NCBI RefSeq assembly: GCF_019263585.2
Contig: NZ_JADQDF010000001.1
Location: 6,144,501-6,208,500 of the forward strand
DNA from: Pseudonocardia oceani
GTDB lineage: Bacteria; Actinomycetota; Actinomycetes; Mycobacteriales; Pseudonocardiaceae
Length of the DNA: 64,000 nucleotides
Reading direction: 5' to 3'
Shown here: in pieces, positions 43,895 through 52,161 of the stretch
Position numbering within the stretch: the first letter of the stretch is position 1
Layout: the number at the start of each line of letters is the position of its first letter
The notes under the pieces: generated by a model
Database searches by the model: none
The model's input: the letters and a program-made list of their open reading frames with translations, nothing else
What the model was told of the DNA's origin: nothing
Translations under genes and position numbers: made by a program

Positions 43895-44098
43895 TCAGGC
43901 GGTGGCGGGCATCTCCGACAGCTCGGAGGGCGCCAGCGCGGCTGTGAGGAGGGTGTCGATGTGGCCCTGGCAGCCGCCGCAGCCGGTGCCGGCCTCGGTG
44001 GCCTCGCCGACCTCCTCGACGGTGCGCGCGCCCCGCCCGATGCACGAGCGGATCTGGCGGTCGCACACGGCGAAACACATGCACACGTACACAGCCAC
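43895..44098 (-). CDS. bfd: Bacterioferritin-associated ferredoxin
   Basis: This 67-residue [2Fe-2S] protein has the Bfd cysteine pattern: MAVYVCMCFAVCDRQIRSCI, then GTGCGGCQGHIDTLLTAAL. Bfd docks on bacterioferritin and reduces the core to release iron in iron limitation. The GTG at 44098 is preceded by an IdeR-type iron box at 44107-44125, which fits derepression when iron is scarce. bfr follows downstream. Confidence 0.88.
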   Translation of the reverse strand: MAVYVCMCFAVCDRQIRSCIGRGARTVEEVGEATEAGTGCGGCQGHIDTLLTAALAPSELSEMPATA

Positions 44099-44106
44099 CC
44101 CTTTGT

Positions 44107-44125
44107 TCAGGTAAGGCTATGCTCC
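44107..44125. promoter_or_regulatory. IdeR/DtxR-type iron box upstream of bfd
   Basis: TCAGGTAAGGCTATGCTCC agrees with the consensus TTAGGTTAGGCTAACCTAA at 13 of 19 positions, including the central AGGCTA block. It ends nine bases before the bfd GTG. The divergent LigD-like gene starts 36 bases away on the other side. Confidence 0.5.
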
Positions 44126-44160
44126 CATTCGATCATCGGGCAGCGCAATAGGCTGTGCGC

Positions 44161-46065
44161 GTGCCGCTCGACGAGTACCGCCGCAAGCGCGACTCCGCCC
44201 GCACGCCGGAGCCCGTCCCGGAGCAGGACCGCCACGCCGAGGGCCCGGGCACGCGCTTCGTCATCCAGGAGCACCACGCCCGGCGGCTGCACTGGGACGT
44301 GCGCCTGGAGCGCGACGGCGTGCTCGTCTCGTGGGCGGTGCCCAAGGGCCTGCCGCCCGACGACGAGACCGTCCGCCTCGCCGTCCGCACCGAGGACCAC
44401 CCCCTCGAGTACCTGGACTTCCACGGCGAGATCCCGGCGGGCGAGTACGGCGGCGGGACCATGACGATCTGGGACACCGGCACCTACGAGACCGAGAAGT
44501 GGCACGGCCGGGAGGTCGCCGTCGTCTTCCACGGCGAGCGAGCGAAGGGCCGCCACATCTTCATCCGGACCGGGCGGGGGGAGAACGACTGGCTGCTGCG
44601 CCGCTCCGACCCCACCCCGCCCGGCCAGGAACCGCTCCCCCACGACGCCCGCCCGATGCTCGCGACGCCGGGCCCGCTGCCCGGGGGCGACGACTGGTGG
44701 CTGCAGCCCGGGTTCGGCGGCCGTCGCGTGATCGTGCGGGTCGAGGGCGGCCGCGCCCGGATCACCGACGCCGACGGCGAGGACCTCACCTCCTCGCTCC
44801 CCCGCCTGCGCGGGCTGGGCCCGTCGCTCTCGGCCACCCGCGCCCTGCTCGACGGCGAGCTCGCCCCGGGCACCGACGACCTGTGGATCGGCGACCTGCT
44901 GCACCTGGACGGCCGCGACGTCGCCGGTCTGCCGTTCCACGAGCGCCGTGCGCTGCTCGACGCGCTGCCCCTGGCGGGCGCCCACTGGCGCCCGGCGCCG
45001 GTGTTCCCCGGGGCGGGCGCGGAGGTCGTGGCGGCGGTGGCGCAGCAGGGGCTGCCCTCGGTCGTCGCGAAGCGGGGGGACTCCCCCTACGCGCCGGGCC
45101 CGAGCGACGACTGGGTGGAGGTGGCCACCGGATCGGGCGGGCCCGCACCGGAGGCGCCGGCGCCGCCACGGCGCACGGGCGTCGGCAAGGCGCGGCTGAC
45201 CAATCCCGACAAGGTGCTCTACCCGCTCACCGGCACCACGAAGGCGCAGGTGCTGGAGCACTACCTCGCCGTGGCCGAGGTGATGCTGCCGCACCTGCGC
45301 GACCGGCCGGTCACGATGGTCCGCTGGCCCGACGGCGTCGAGCGCGGCTCGTTCTTCGAGAAGGACGTGTCCCGGCACGCGCCCGCGTGGATCCGCACGG
45401 CCCGCGTCGGCACCCCGGGCGGACGCTCGGAGAGCGCCGACTTCCCCGTCATCGAGGACGTCAAGGGCCTCGCCTGGGCGGCCAACCTCGCCGCGCTGGA
45501 GCTGCACGTGCCCCAGTGGCGCGTCGGCCCGCGCGACGGCCGGCACCTGCCCGACCTCGTGGTGTTCGACCTCGACCCGGGCGAGGGCACCACGGTCGTC
45601 GACTGCGCGCGGGTCGCGCTGCGCATCGCCGAGCGCATCGCCGACGACGGCCTCGTGGCCTACCCGCGCACCAGCGGCGGCAAGGGCATGCAGCTCTACC
45701 TGCCGGTCCGGGTGTCGCGGGCCGAGCAGACCTCGGAGTTCGCGAAGGCGCTGGCCGAGGAGCTCGCCTCCGACGACCCGAAGCGGGTCACCGCGGTGAT
45801 GGCGAAGGCGCGCCGCCGCGGCCGGATCTTCGTCGACTGGAGCCAGAACAACCCGCACAAGACGACGATCGGCAGCTACTCGCTGCGCGGTCGCGCCCGC
45901 CCGACGGTGGCCACGCCCGTCACGTGGGACGAGGTGGCCGCCTGCCGGCGCACCGAGGACCTCACGTTCACCCTGGCCGACCTGCCCGCGCGGATCGCCG
46001 AGCACGGCGACCTGATGGCCCCCCTGCTGGGCGAGCCGCAGCGGCTGCCCCGCCTAGGCTCCTGA
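44161..46065 (+). CDS. LigD-like protein: phosphoesterase, inactive ligase-like and polymerase domains
   Basis: This protein has 634 residues. Residues ~30-150 form the 3'-phosphoesterase domain (FVIQEHHARRLHWDVRLERD; VSWAVPKGLP; HPLEYLDFHGEIPAGEYGGG). Residues ~160-320 are ligase-like (RALLDGELAPG; LLHLDGRDVAGLPFHERRAL; VVAKRGDSPY), but the catalytic lysine motif is LQPGFGGRR instead of EPKWDGxR and the OB fold is missing. Residues ~345-610 form the archaeo-eukaryotic primase-type polymerase, with VFDLDPGEG (D470, D472) and TSGGKGMQLY. It acts in non-homologous end joining, probably by end processing and fill-in. GTG 44161 follows TAGGCT by six bases. Confidence 0.87.
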   Translation: MPLDEYRRKRDSARTPEPVPEQDRHAEGPGTRFVIQEHHARRLHWDVRLERDGVLVSWAVPKGLPPDDETVRLAVRTEDHPLEYLDFHGEIPAGEYGGGTMTIWDTGTYETEKWHGREVAVVFHGERAKGRHIFIRTGRGENDWLLRRSDPTPPGQEPLPHDARPMLATPGPLPGGDDWWLQPGFGGRRVIVRVEGGRARITDADGEDLTSSLPRLRGLGPSLSATRALLDGELAPGTDDLWIGDLLHLDGRDVAGLPFHERRALLDALPLAGAHWRPAPVFPGAGAEVVAAVAQQGLPSVVAKRGDSPYAPGPSDDWVEVATGSGGPAPEAPAPPRRTGVGKARLTNPDKVLYPLTGTTKAQVLEHYLAVAEVMLPHLRDRPVTMVRWPDGVERGSFFEKDVSRHAPAWIRTARVGTPGGRSESADFPVIEDVKGLAWAANLAALELHVPQWRVGPRDGRHLPDLVVFDLDPGEGTTVVDCARVALRIAERIADDGLVAYPRTSGGKGMQLYLPVRVSRAEQTSEFAKALAEELASDDPKRVTAVMAKARRRGRIFVDWSQNNPHKTTIGSYSLRGRARPTVATPVTWDEVAACRRTEDLTFTLADLPARIAEHGDLMAPLLGEPQRLPRLGS

Positions 46066-46067
46066 TC

Positions 46068-46853
46068 ATGGGTCACCCCTACCTCGACGGTCCCTACCCC
46101 CGCGCCTACGCCCACCGCGGCTGGCACACCGGAGGCGGCGCCGAGAACACGATGGCGGGCTTCGTGCGGGCGGTCGAGGAGGGCTTCGGCTACGTCGAGT
46201 TCGACGTGCACGCCACCGCCGACGGGGTGGCGGTCGTGCACCACGACCCCGTGCTGGGCCGCACGACCGACGGCGCCGGGCGCATCGCGGCGCTGCGGGC
46301 CGCAGAGCTGGCCGAGGTGCGGGTGGGCGGCACCGAGCCGGTGCCGCTGCTCGCCGACGTGCTGGCCGCCCTGCCCGGTACCCGCTGCACGATCGAGATG
46401 AAGTCCGCGGCCGCCGTCGACGTCACCCTGCCGGTGCTCGAGCGCCTCGACGCCTGGCACCGCGTCTGCCTGGGCGCCTACGACGAGCGGTGGCTGCAGC
46501 GGGCGCGCCGGGCGGCGGGGCCGAAGCTGTGCACCTCGATGGGGATGACCTCCGCGCTGGGCCTGCGCTCGCGCGCCTGGCTCGACGCGCTGCCCGCGCC
46601 GCTGTCGCTGCTGCCCGCGCCGCCGTTCGCGGGGCAGCTCGCGCAGCTGCCGCGGCGCTTCGGCCCGCTGACCGTCGTCGACGCCCGGCTGGTGGCCACC
46701 GCGCACGCGGCCGGGCGCGAGGTGCACGTCTGGACCGTCGACGACCCGGCGGAGATGGCGGAGCTGCTCGACATGGGCGTGGACGGGCTGCTGTCGGACC
46801 GGCCCGACCTGCTCCGCGACGTGCTGCGCGAGCGCGGGGCGTGGCCGTCCTGA
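46068..46853 (+). CDS. Glycerophosphodiester phosphodiesterase
   Basis: This 261-residue TIM barrel hydrolyses glycerophosphodiesters to glycerol-3-phosphate and an alcohol. The catalytic pieces are present: AHRGWHTGGGAENTMAGF (H, E, N), VEFDVHATADGVAVVHHDPV, and IEMKSAAAVD. No signal peptide is seen, so it is cytoplasmic. The ATG starts two bases after the LigD-like stop, yet TAGGCT lies seven bases before it, inside the preceding gene. Confidence 0.9.
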   Translation: MGHPYLDGPYPRAYAHRGWHTGGGAENTMAGFVRAVEEGFGYVEFDVHATADGVAVVHHDPVLGRTTDGAGRIAALRAAELAEVRVGGTEPVPLLADVLAALPGTRCTIEMKSAAAVDVTLPVLERLDAWHRVCLGAYDERWLQRARRAAGPKLCTSMGMTSALGLRSRAWLDALPAPLSLLPAPPFAGQLAQLPRRFGPLTVVDARLVATAHAAGREVHVWTVDDPAEMAELLDMGVDGLLSDRPDLLRDVLRERGAWPS

Positions 46854-46870
46854 ACGGCTAGTCTCCGCCG

Positions 46871-48166
46871 GTGAGTACCGACGTGCCCGTGGGAACCCCG
46901 CCCGTCACCCGCGGCCAGGTCCTGGCCTGGGGCCTGTGGGACTGGGGCTCGGCGGCGTACAACGCGGTGATCCTGACCTTCGTCTTCTCGGTCTACCTCA
47001 CCGACTCGGTCGGGGCCGAACTGCCGGGCGCGGTGAGCGCCAACAGCTGGCTCGGCTACTCGATCGGCGCGTCCGGGCTGCTCATCGCGCTGATGGCGCC
47101 GGTGATCGCGCGCCGGGCCGACGCGGCGGGGAGGCGCAAGCGGGCCGTCGCGGTGTGGACGGCCCTGACGATCGCGACGATGGCCGGACTGTTCCTCGTC
47201 GAGGACGACTACACGTTCCTCGCGCTGGGCCTGGTCCTGCTGGGCCTCGGGTCGATCTTCTTCGAGCTCGCGTCGGTGTCCTACAACGCGGTCCTGTCGC
47301 AGGTGTCGACGCCCGCGACCGTCGGCCGCGTGTCCGGGTTCGGCTGGGCGATGGGCTACCTCGGTGGGATCGTGCTGCTGCTCGTGGTCTACGTCGGGTT
47401 CATCGCCGGCGGCGGCGGCGTGCTCGGCGTGAGCACGGAGAACGGGTTCAACATCCGGCTCGTCGCGCTGGTGGCCGCGGCGTGGTTCCTGGTGTTCGCG
47501 ATCCCGATGCTGCTGGTCGTGCCCGAGGTGCCCCCGACGCGGGCGGCGGAGGCGCGGCTGGGGATCCTCGCGTCCTACCGGGCGCTGTTCGCCGATCTGC
47601 GCGCGCTGTACCGCGAGAGCCCGCACACGCTGTACTTCCTGGGCGCGAGCGCACTGTTCCGCGACGGGCTGGCCGCGGTGTTCACCTTCGGCGCGGTGCT
47701 CGCGGTGACGGTCTACGGCATCGCCGAGGACGACGTGCTGATCTTCGGGGTGGCGGCGAACGTCGTGGCCGCGGCGGGGGCGCTCGCGGCGGGCTGGGTG
47801 GACGACCGGGTGGGGCCGAAGGCCGTGATCGTCGGGTCGCTGGTGGGGATGCTCGGCGTCGGCGTCGTGCTGCTGCTGGTGTCGGGGCCGGCGATGTTCT
47901 GGGTGTTCGGGCTCGCGCTGTGCCTGTTCGTCGGGCCGGCGCAGTCGTCGTCGCGGACGTTCCTCTCGCGGCTGGCCCCGCCCGGGCGCGAGGGCGAGCT
48001 GTTCGGCCTCTACGCCACGACCGGGCGCGCGGCGTCGTTCCTGGCGCCCACGCTCGTCGGCCTGTTCACCTACGTGTTCGCCTCCGACCGCGCCGGGATC
48101 CTGGGCATCCTGCTGGTGCTCGCCGTCGGCCTGGTGGCGCTGCTGCCGGTGCGTCGGCCGGCGTGA
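46871..48166 (+). CDS. MFS transporter of the UMF1 type
   Basis: This 431-residue protein has twelve hydrophobic helices. The start VLAWGLWDWGSAAYNAVILT and the later FFELASVSYNAVLSQVST and GRVSGFGWAMGYLGGIVLLL are typical of the UMF1 (Atg22-like) group. The substrate is unknown; fungal Atg22 exports amino acids from vacuoles. The GTG has TAGTCT six bases upstream. Its stop overlaps the start of a broken paralogue. Confidence 0.87.
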   Translation: MSTDVPVGTPPVTRGQVLAWGLWDWGSAAYNAVILTFVFSVYLTDSVGAELPGAVSANSWLGYSIGASGLLIALMAPVIARRADAAGRRKRAVAVWTALTIATMAGLFLVEDDYTFLALGLVLLGLGSIFFELASVSYNAVLSQVSTPATVGRVSGFGWAMGYLGGIVLLLVVYVGFIAGGGGVLGVSTENGFNIRLVALVAAAWFLVFAIPMLLVVPEVPPTRAAEARLGILASYRALFADLRALYRESPHTLYFLGASALFRDGLAAVFTFGAVLAVTVYGIAEDDVLIFGVAANVVAAAGALAAGWVDDRVGPKAVIVGSLVGMLGVGVVLLLVSGPAMFWVFGLALCLFVGPAQSSSRTFLSRLAPPGREGELFGLYATTGRAASFLAPTLVGLFTYVFASDRAGILGILLVLAVGLVALLPVRRPA

Positions 48167-48843
48167 GCGCCCCGGTCAGCGTCGAGCAGGAGCACGAGCG
48201 CCGCGGCTGGGTCTTCTACGACTGGGCCAACCGGGTCTTCCAGACCTCGGTCATCACGGTGTTCCCGTCGCTGTACCTGACCGTCGCCGAGGCCGACGCG
48301 CGCGCCCACGGGCAGGCCTGAACCGGCGACAGCGCGCTCGTCGACTGCGACGTGTCCCTGCTCGGGCTCGACGTCGCCGCGGGCTCGGTGTTCGGTGTTC
48401 GTGGGGTCGGCGGCCACGACGGCGCTCGCGCTGGTGGCCGGCACCGACTGGCAGCTCGGGTTCGTGCTGTTCCTCGTGGCGATCACGGCGTACGGGGTGT
48501 CGATCGTCGTCTACTACTCCTACCTGCCGAGCTGGTCGGTCCCGACGGCCGCGACGCGCTCTCGGCCCGCGGCTGGGCGTTCGGCTGCGCCGCCACCAGC
48601 CCCCGCAGGGCACCGAGCGCGGCGCCGCCGTGCTGACGGCCGGCTTCCGCCAGCTCGCCGCGACGCTGCGCCAGGCCCGCTCGGTCCCGCTGACGCTCGC
48701 GTTCCTGGGCAGCTACCTGCTCGTTCCGTCCGGCGATCCTCTCGCTGATCGCGTTCTTCGTGGTGGGGGGCCTGCTGCTGGCCGCCGTGCCCGTCGGGCG
48801 GGCGATCCGCGCGGCCGGTAACGAGGAGTCGGCGATCCTGTGA
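48163..48843 (+). pseudogene. Broken second UMF1-type MFS transporter
   Basis: It begins normally (GTG overlapping the preceding TGA) with QEHERRGWVFYDWANRVFQT and VITVFPSLYLTVAEADARAH, then meets an in-frame stop at ~48319. Later pieces lie in other frames: TDWQLGFVLFLVAITAYGVS then IVVYYSYLPSW, FRQLAATLRQARSVPLTLAF, and a terminal hydrophobic piece ending NEESAIL. At least three frameshifts and a deletion of roughly half the protein are needed to explain it. Confidence 0.8.
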
Positions 48844-48860
48844 ACACCAGTCGTCCAGCT

Positions 48861-48876
48861 AGTGACATAAGTCACA
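48861..48876. promoter_or_regulatory. CRP-like site upstream of rbpA
   Basis: AGTGACATAAGTCACA fits the CRP/FNR-type consensus TGTGA-N6-TCACA except for its first base, and contains the exact inverted repeat GTGAC-ATAA-GTCAC. A second dyad TGAC-AC-GTCA lies at 48883-48892. It is ~210 bases before the rbpA start. Confidence 0.45.
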
Positions 48877-49000
48877 GTTGGCTGACACGTCACAGTCGCG
48901 TGTGAGAACCGGCCGGATGGGCCACACTGTCGGATCGGGACGGCGTACGGCCGGTGTCGGTCATGTGACATCGACACCACGCCGTGGGACGTCCCGAGCG

Positions 49001-49027
49001 GGAACAAGCGCCTGTGAGGCAGACGTT
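49001..49027 (+). promoter_or_regulatory. Sigma-R/sigma-H-type promoter of rbpA
   Basis: GGAAC (49001-49005), exactly 18 bases, then CGTT (49024-49027), the disulfide/heat-stress consensus GGAAY-N18-CGTT. It lies 57 bases before the ATG. rbpA is a sigma-R target in Streptomyces. Confidence 0.6.
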
Positions 49028-49084
49028 ACACCCGGTGGTGAACGCCGAGGGAGGCTCCCTCGGTTCAGAAGTGGAGGAAGACGC

Positions 49085-49429
49085 ATGGCCGACCGCGTGC
49101 TCCGTGGCAGCCGGCTCGGGGCTGTCAGCTACGAGACCGATCGCAACCACGACCTCGCGCCGCGGCAGTCGATGCGCTACGCGTGCCCGCGCGGGCACGA
49201 CTTCGAGGTGCCCTTCTCGCACGACGCCGAGGCGCCGCACACGTGGGAGTGCCGTCTGCACGGCAGCATCTCCAAGCTGGTGGACGGCTCGGAGCCGGAG
49301 CAGAAGAAGACCAAGCCGCCGCGTACGCACTGGGACATGCTGCTCGAGCGCCGCTCCGTCGCCGACCTCGAGGTGCTGCTCAACGAGCGCCTCGAGCTGC
49401 TGGCCGAGCGTCGCCGCGAGATCGCCTGA
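49085..49429 (+). CDS. rbpA: RNA polymerase-binding protein RbpA
   Basis: This 114-residue actinobacterial protein binds the principal sigma factor and RNA polymerase and stimulates open-complex formation. MADRVLRGSRLGAVSYETDR is the N-terminal tail; the central barrel has RYACPRGHDFEVPF and TWECRLHG (two cysteines), then the basic linker and sigma-interaction helix (KPPRTHWDMLLERRSVADLE). GGAGGAAG precedes the ATG. Upstream are a sigma-R-like promoter and a CRP-like site; a hairpin follows the stop. Confidence 0.96.
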   Translation: MADRVLRGSRLGAVSYETDRNHDLAPRQSMRYACPRGHDFEVPFSHDAEAPHTWECRLHGSISKLVDGSEPEQKKTKPPRTHWDMLLERRSVADLEVLLNERLELLAERRREIA

Positions 49430-49441
49430 CCGACGCATCTT

Positions 49442-49478
49442 CAGGAGCCGGTCCACCCCGCGGGTGGGCCGGCTCCTG
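49442..49478 (+). terminator. rbpA terminator
   Basis: CAGGAGCCGG (49442-49451) and CCGGCTCCTG (49469-49478) are exact complements, and the stem continues through CCACCC/GGGTGG. It starts 12 bases after the stop. Confidence 0.8.
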
Positions 49479-49546
49479 TGCGTCCGGGGCTGTTCCCCTG
49501 TGGGCCCTTGTGCGCCCGCGTCCGGGCCCGCCACGATGCGGCGACC

Positions 49547-50830
49547 ATGACGACCGCCGACACCTCCCCCGGCCACCTCGCGTTCTGGGCCCGGCCCGAC
49601 GACGAGCGCGCCGCCGTGTTCGCCGCCCTGCGCCGCCACGACGGCCTGCCGTGGATCCCCTTCCGCGATCCCACCCCGTTCTCCGGCGGGGTCGGCGGCT
49701 TCCACGCCGTCGTCCGCCACGCCGACGTGGTGACCGCGAGCCGCAACGCGGGGATGTTCGCCAACTCGCCCAACGCCGCCTCGCTCTACGACATCCCGCC
49801 GTGGCTCACCCGCTACCTGGACTCGATGATCCAGAAGGACGGGCCGGAGCACGCGCGGATGCGCAAGGTCGTCGTGCGGGCATTCTCGCCGCGCATGCTC
49901 GCCCGGCTCGAGGCCGACATCCGCGCCCGCGCCTTCCGGATCGTCGACGACGTGCTGGCGCAGCGCTCCGGGGAGTTCGTCACCGGCGTGGCGCAGCGGC
50001 TGCCCGTGGCCGTCATCTGCTCGATGCTCGGGCTCGACGACTCCCACCACGACCTCGTCGCCCGCCACGGCAACACCCTCGTCGGCTCCACCGACCCCGA
50101 GTACACCGGCGTCCGCCGCTCCTACCTGCTGCACCACGGAGCGCCCGGCGTGCGGCACGTCGTGTCGCTGAGCGCGCGCCTGGCGTTCGCCGGGGAGGCG
50201 CTGCACCGGCTCGTGCGCCGCACCGGCCGCGACCGCCTGCGCGAGCCGCGCGACGACCTCGTCTCCACGCTCGTGCACGCCGACGTCGACGGGGAGCGGC
50301 TCACCCCGCACGAGGTCGCCACCCTGTTCATCCTGCTCGTGCTGGCCGGCAGTGAGACCACCCGCGCGACGATCACGCACGCGCTGCGGCTGCTCACCGC
50401 GCACCCCGAGCAGCGCGAGCACCTGCTGGCCGACGTGGAGGGGCGGATCGGGGCGGCCGTCGAGGAGGTGGTGCGGCACGCGAGCCCGGTGCTGCAGTTC
50501 CGCCGCACCGCCACCGCCGACGGCGAGCTGGGCGGCACGCGGGTCCGCGCCGGCGACAAGCTGCTGCTGTTCTACACCTCGGCCAATCGCGACGAGGCCG
50601 TCTTCGACGACCCCGACCGCTTCGACATCACCCGCTCCCCCGCCCCGCACCTGGGCTTCGGCGCCCCCGGCCCGCACTACTGCTTGGGCGCGAACCTGGC
50701 CCGCACGGAGTCGAGGGTCCTGCTGACCGAGCTCCTCACCCGCGCCCCGACGATCCGGGCGGTGGGGGAACCCGACCGCCTGCTGTCGAACTTCGTGAAC
50801 GGGATCAAGAGGCAGCGCTACACCCTCTGA
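49547..50830 (+). CDS. Cytochrome P450 (CYP125/124-like)
   Basis: This 427-residue soluble P450 has the I-helix AGSETTR (~275-281), the ExxR region EVVRHASPVLQFRRTAT (with the ExxR upstream in EQREHLLADVEGRIG being less clear), and the haem loop FGAPGPHYCLGANLAR with ligand C379. The loop is one residue longer than FGxGxHxC, as in CYP124/125/142 (FGGGGPHxC). Those enzymes oxidise sterols and branched lipids; that substrate type is a guess here. No redox partner gene is adjacent. Confidence 0.85.
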   Translation: MTTADTSPGHLAFWARPDDERAAVFAALRRHDGLPWIPFRDPTPFSGGVGGFHAVVRHADVVTASRNAGMFANSPNAASLYDIPPWLTRYLDSMIQKDGPEHARMRKVVVRAFSPRMLARLEADIRARAFRIVDDVLAQRSGEFVTGVAQRLPVAVICSMLGLDDSHHDLVARHGNTLVGSTDPEYTGVRRSYLLHHGAPGVRHVVSLSARLAFAGEALHRLVRRTGRDRLREPRDDLVSTLVHADVDGERLTPHEVATLFILLVLAGSETTRATITHALRLLTAHPEQREHLLADVEGRIGAAVEEVVRHASPVLQFRRTATADGELGGTRVRAGDKLLLFYTSANRDEAVFDDPDRFDITRSPAPHLGFGAPGPHYCLGANLARTESRVLLTELLTRAPTIRAVGEPDRLLSNFVNGIKRQRYTL

Positions 50831-50842
50831 CTGCTCCCCCTC

Positions 50843-50906
50843 CGCACCTCGGAGCCACAACGCGGTTCCGGGGCCCCTTCCGACAGCGTTCCGGCTCCGA
50901 GGTGCG
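50843..50906. repeat. Palindromic repeat, copy B (terminator-like)
   Basis: CGCACCTCGGAGCC (50843-50856) is exactly complementary to GGCTCCGAGGTGCG (50893-50906). The sequence next to the first arm (AACGCGGTT) and before the second (TTCC) is shared with copy A at 30143-30210. It separates the convergent P450 and phosphoribosyltransferase genes. Confidence 0.75.
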
Positions 50907-50920
50907 CAGGGTCGTGGGGT

Positions 50921-51418
50921 TCAGGCGTCGAGGACCTGGCCGTCCCGGCTGATCACCGGGAGTTGCGTCGACCAGGGGAAGTTGATCCAGCGGTCGGTGC
51001 GGCGCCACACGTACTCGCACTGCACCGTGGAGTGCGGCTTCTCGTAGACCACCGCGCAGCGGACGTCGGCGACGTGGCCGGTGCAGAAGTCGCGCACCAG
51101 CTTGAGGGTGGCACCGGTGTCGGCGACGTCGTCGGCGACCAGGACGTGCGCCCCGGACAGGTCGACGACGTTGGGCACCGGCGGCAGCATGATCGGCACG
51201 GGCAGCCGCTCGTCGACGCCGGTGTAGAACTCGACGTTCGCGACGTGCAGGTTCTTCACGTCCAGCGCGTAGCCCAGCGCCCCGGCGACGAACAGCCCGC
51301 CGCGGGCGATGGACAGGATGATGTCGGGGCGGTAGCCGTCGGCGGCCACCTGCTCGGCCAGCTCGCGCGAGGCGGAGCCGAACAGCTCCCAGGTGAGCGT
51401 CTCGCGGTCCTCGCTCAC
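50921..51418 (-). CDS. Purine-type phosphoribosyltransferase
   Basis: This 165-residue PRTase-fold protein has the PRPP loop [15 protein letters not shown] (~91-105) and the family start [20 protein letters not shown] then [11 protein letters not shown]. It resembles xanthine/hypoxanthine PRTases of the Gpt-like group, but actinobacterial relatives often act elsewhere, so the base is uncertain. The GTG overlaps the mannosyltransferase stop (GTGA), placing it at the end of the lnt operon. Confidence 0.75.
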   Translation of the reverse strand: MSEDRETLTWELFGSASRELAEQVAADGYRPDIILSIARGGLFVAGALGYALDVKNLHVANVEFYTGVDERLPVPIMLPPVPNVVDLSGAHVLVADDVADTGATLKLVRDFCTGHVADVRCAVVYEKPHSTVQCEYVWRRTDRWINFPWSTQLPVISRDGQVLDA

Positions 51419-52161
51419 GCGGCGACCGTCGCGGGGCTGCGGCGCAGCAGGCGCTGGGCCCCCCAGCGCGTGACCAGCCACAGGGCTTCGGTGACGATCG
51501 AGCGGCTCATCTTCGACGCCCCCCGCTCGCGCTCGACGAACGTGATCGGCACCTCGCGCACCCGGAACCCGGCGAGCACCGCGCGGTAGGCGACGTCGAC
51601 CTGGAAGCAGTAGCCCTGCGAGGCGACCTCGCCGAGGTCGAGCTCCTCGAGCACCTGGCGCCGGAACGCGCGGTAGCCGCCGGTGATGTCCTGGATCGGG
51701 ACGCCGAGCGCGAGGCGGGAGTAGAGGTTGCCGCCGCGGGAGAGCCACTCGCGGTGCGCGGGCCAGTTGCGCACCGCCCCGCCGGGCACGTAGCGCGAGC
51801 CCAGGACGAGGTCGGCGTCGCGCAGCGCGTCGAGCAGGGCGGGGAGGTCCTCCGGGGCGTGCGAGCCGTCGGCGTCCATCTCCACCACGACCTGGTGCGG
51901 CCCGCCCAGCGCGTGCGCGAACCCGGCGAGGTAGGCGGCGCCGAGGCCGTCCTTCGCGGAGCGGTGCAGCACGGAGATGCGGGGGTCGGCCGCGGCGAGG
52001 GCGTCGGCGAGCTCACCGGTGCCGTCGGGGCTGTTGTCGTCGACGACGAGCACGTCGGCGTCGGGGACGGCCGCGTGCAGGCGCGCGATGATCGGCCCGA
52101 TGTTCTCGCGCTCGTCGTAGGTCGGGATCACCACCAGTACGGGTCCCGGGACCTCAGACAT
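51415..52161 (-). CDS. Polyprenol monophosphomannose synthase (DPM1/Ppm1 catalytic domain)
   Basis: This 248-residue GT2 enzyme transfers mannose from GDP-mannose to polyprenyl phosphate, making the donor for lipoglycans and protein mannosylation. Motifs are [37 protein letters not shown], and the metal-binding DAD in [16 protein letters not shown]; the C-terminal helix [20 protein letters not shown] is amphipathic, with no extra membrane domain. It overlaps lnt by 8 bases. In M. tuberculosis the two are one fused protein (Rv2051c). Confidence 0.92.
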   Translation of the reverse strand: MSEVPGPVLVVIPTYDERENIGPIIARLHAAVPDADVLVVDDNSPDGTGELADALAAADPRISVLHRSAKDGLGAAYLAGFAHALGGPHQVVVEMDADGSHAPEDLPALLDALRDADLVLGSRYVPGGAVRNWPAHREWLSRGGNLYSRLALGVPIQDITGGYRAFRRQVLEELDLGEVASQGYCFQVDVAYRAVLAGFRVREVPITFVERERGASKMSRSIVTEALWLVTRWGAQRLLRRSPATVAA

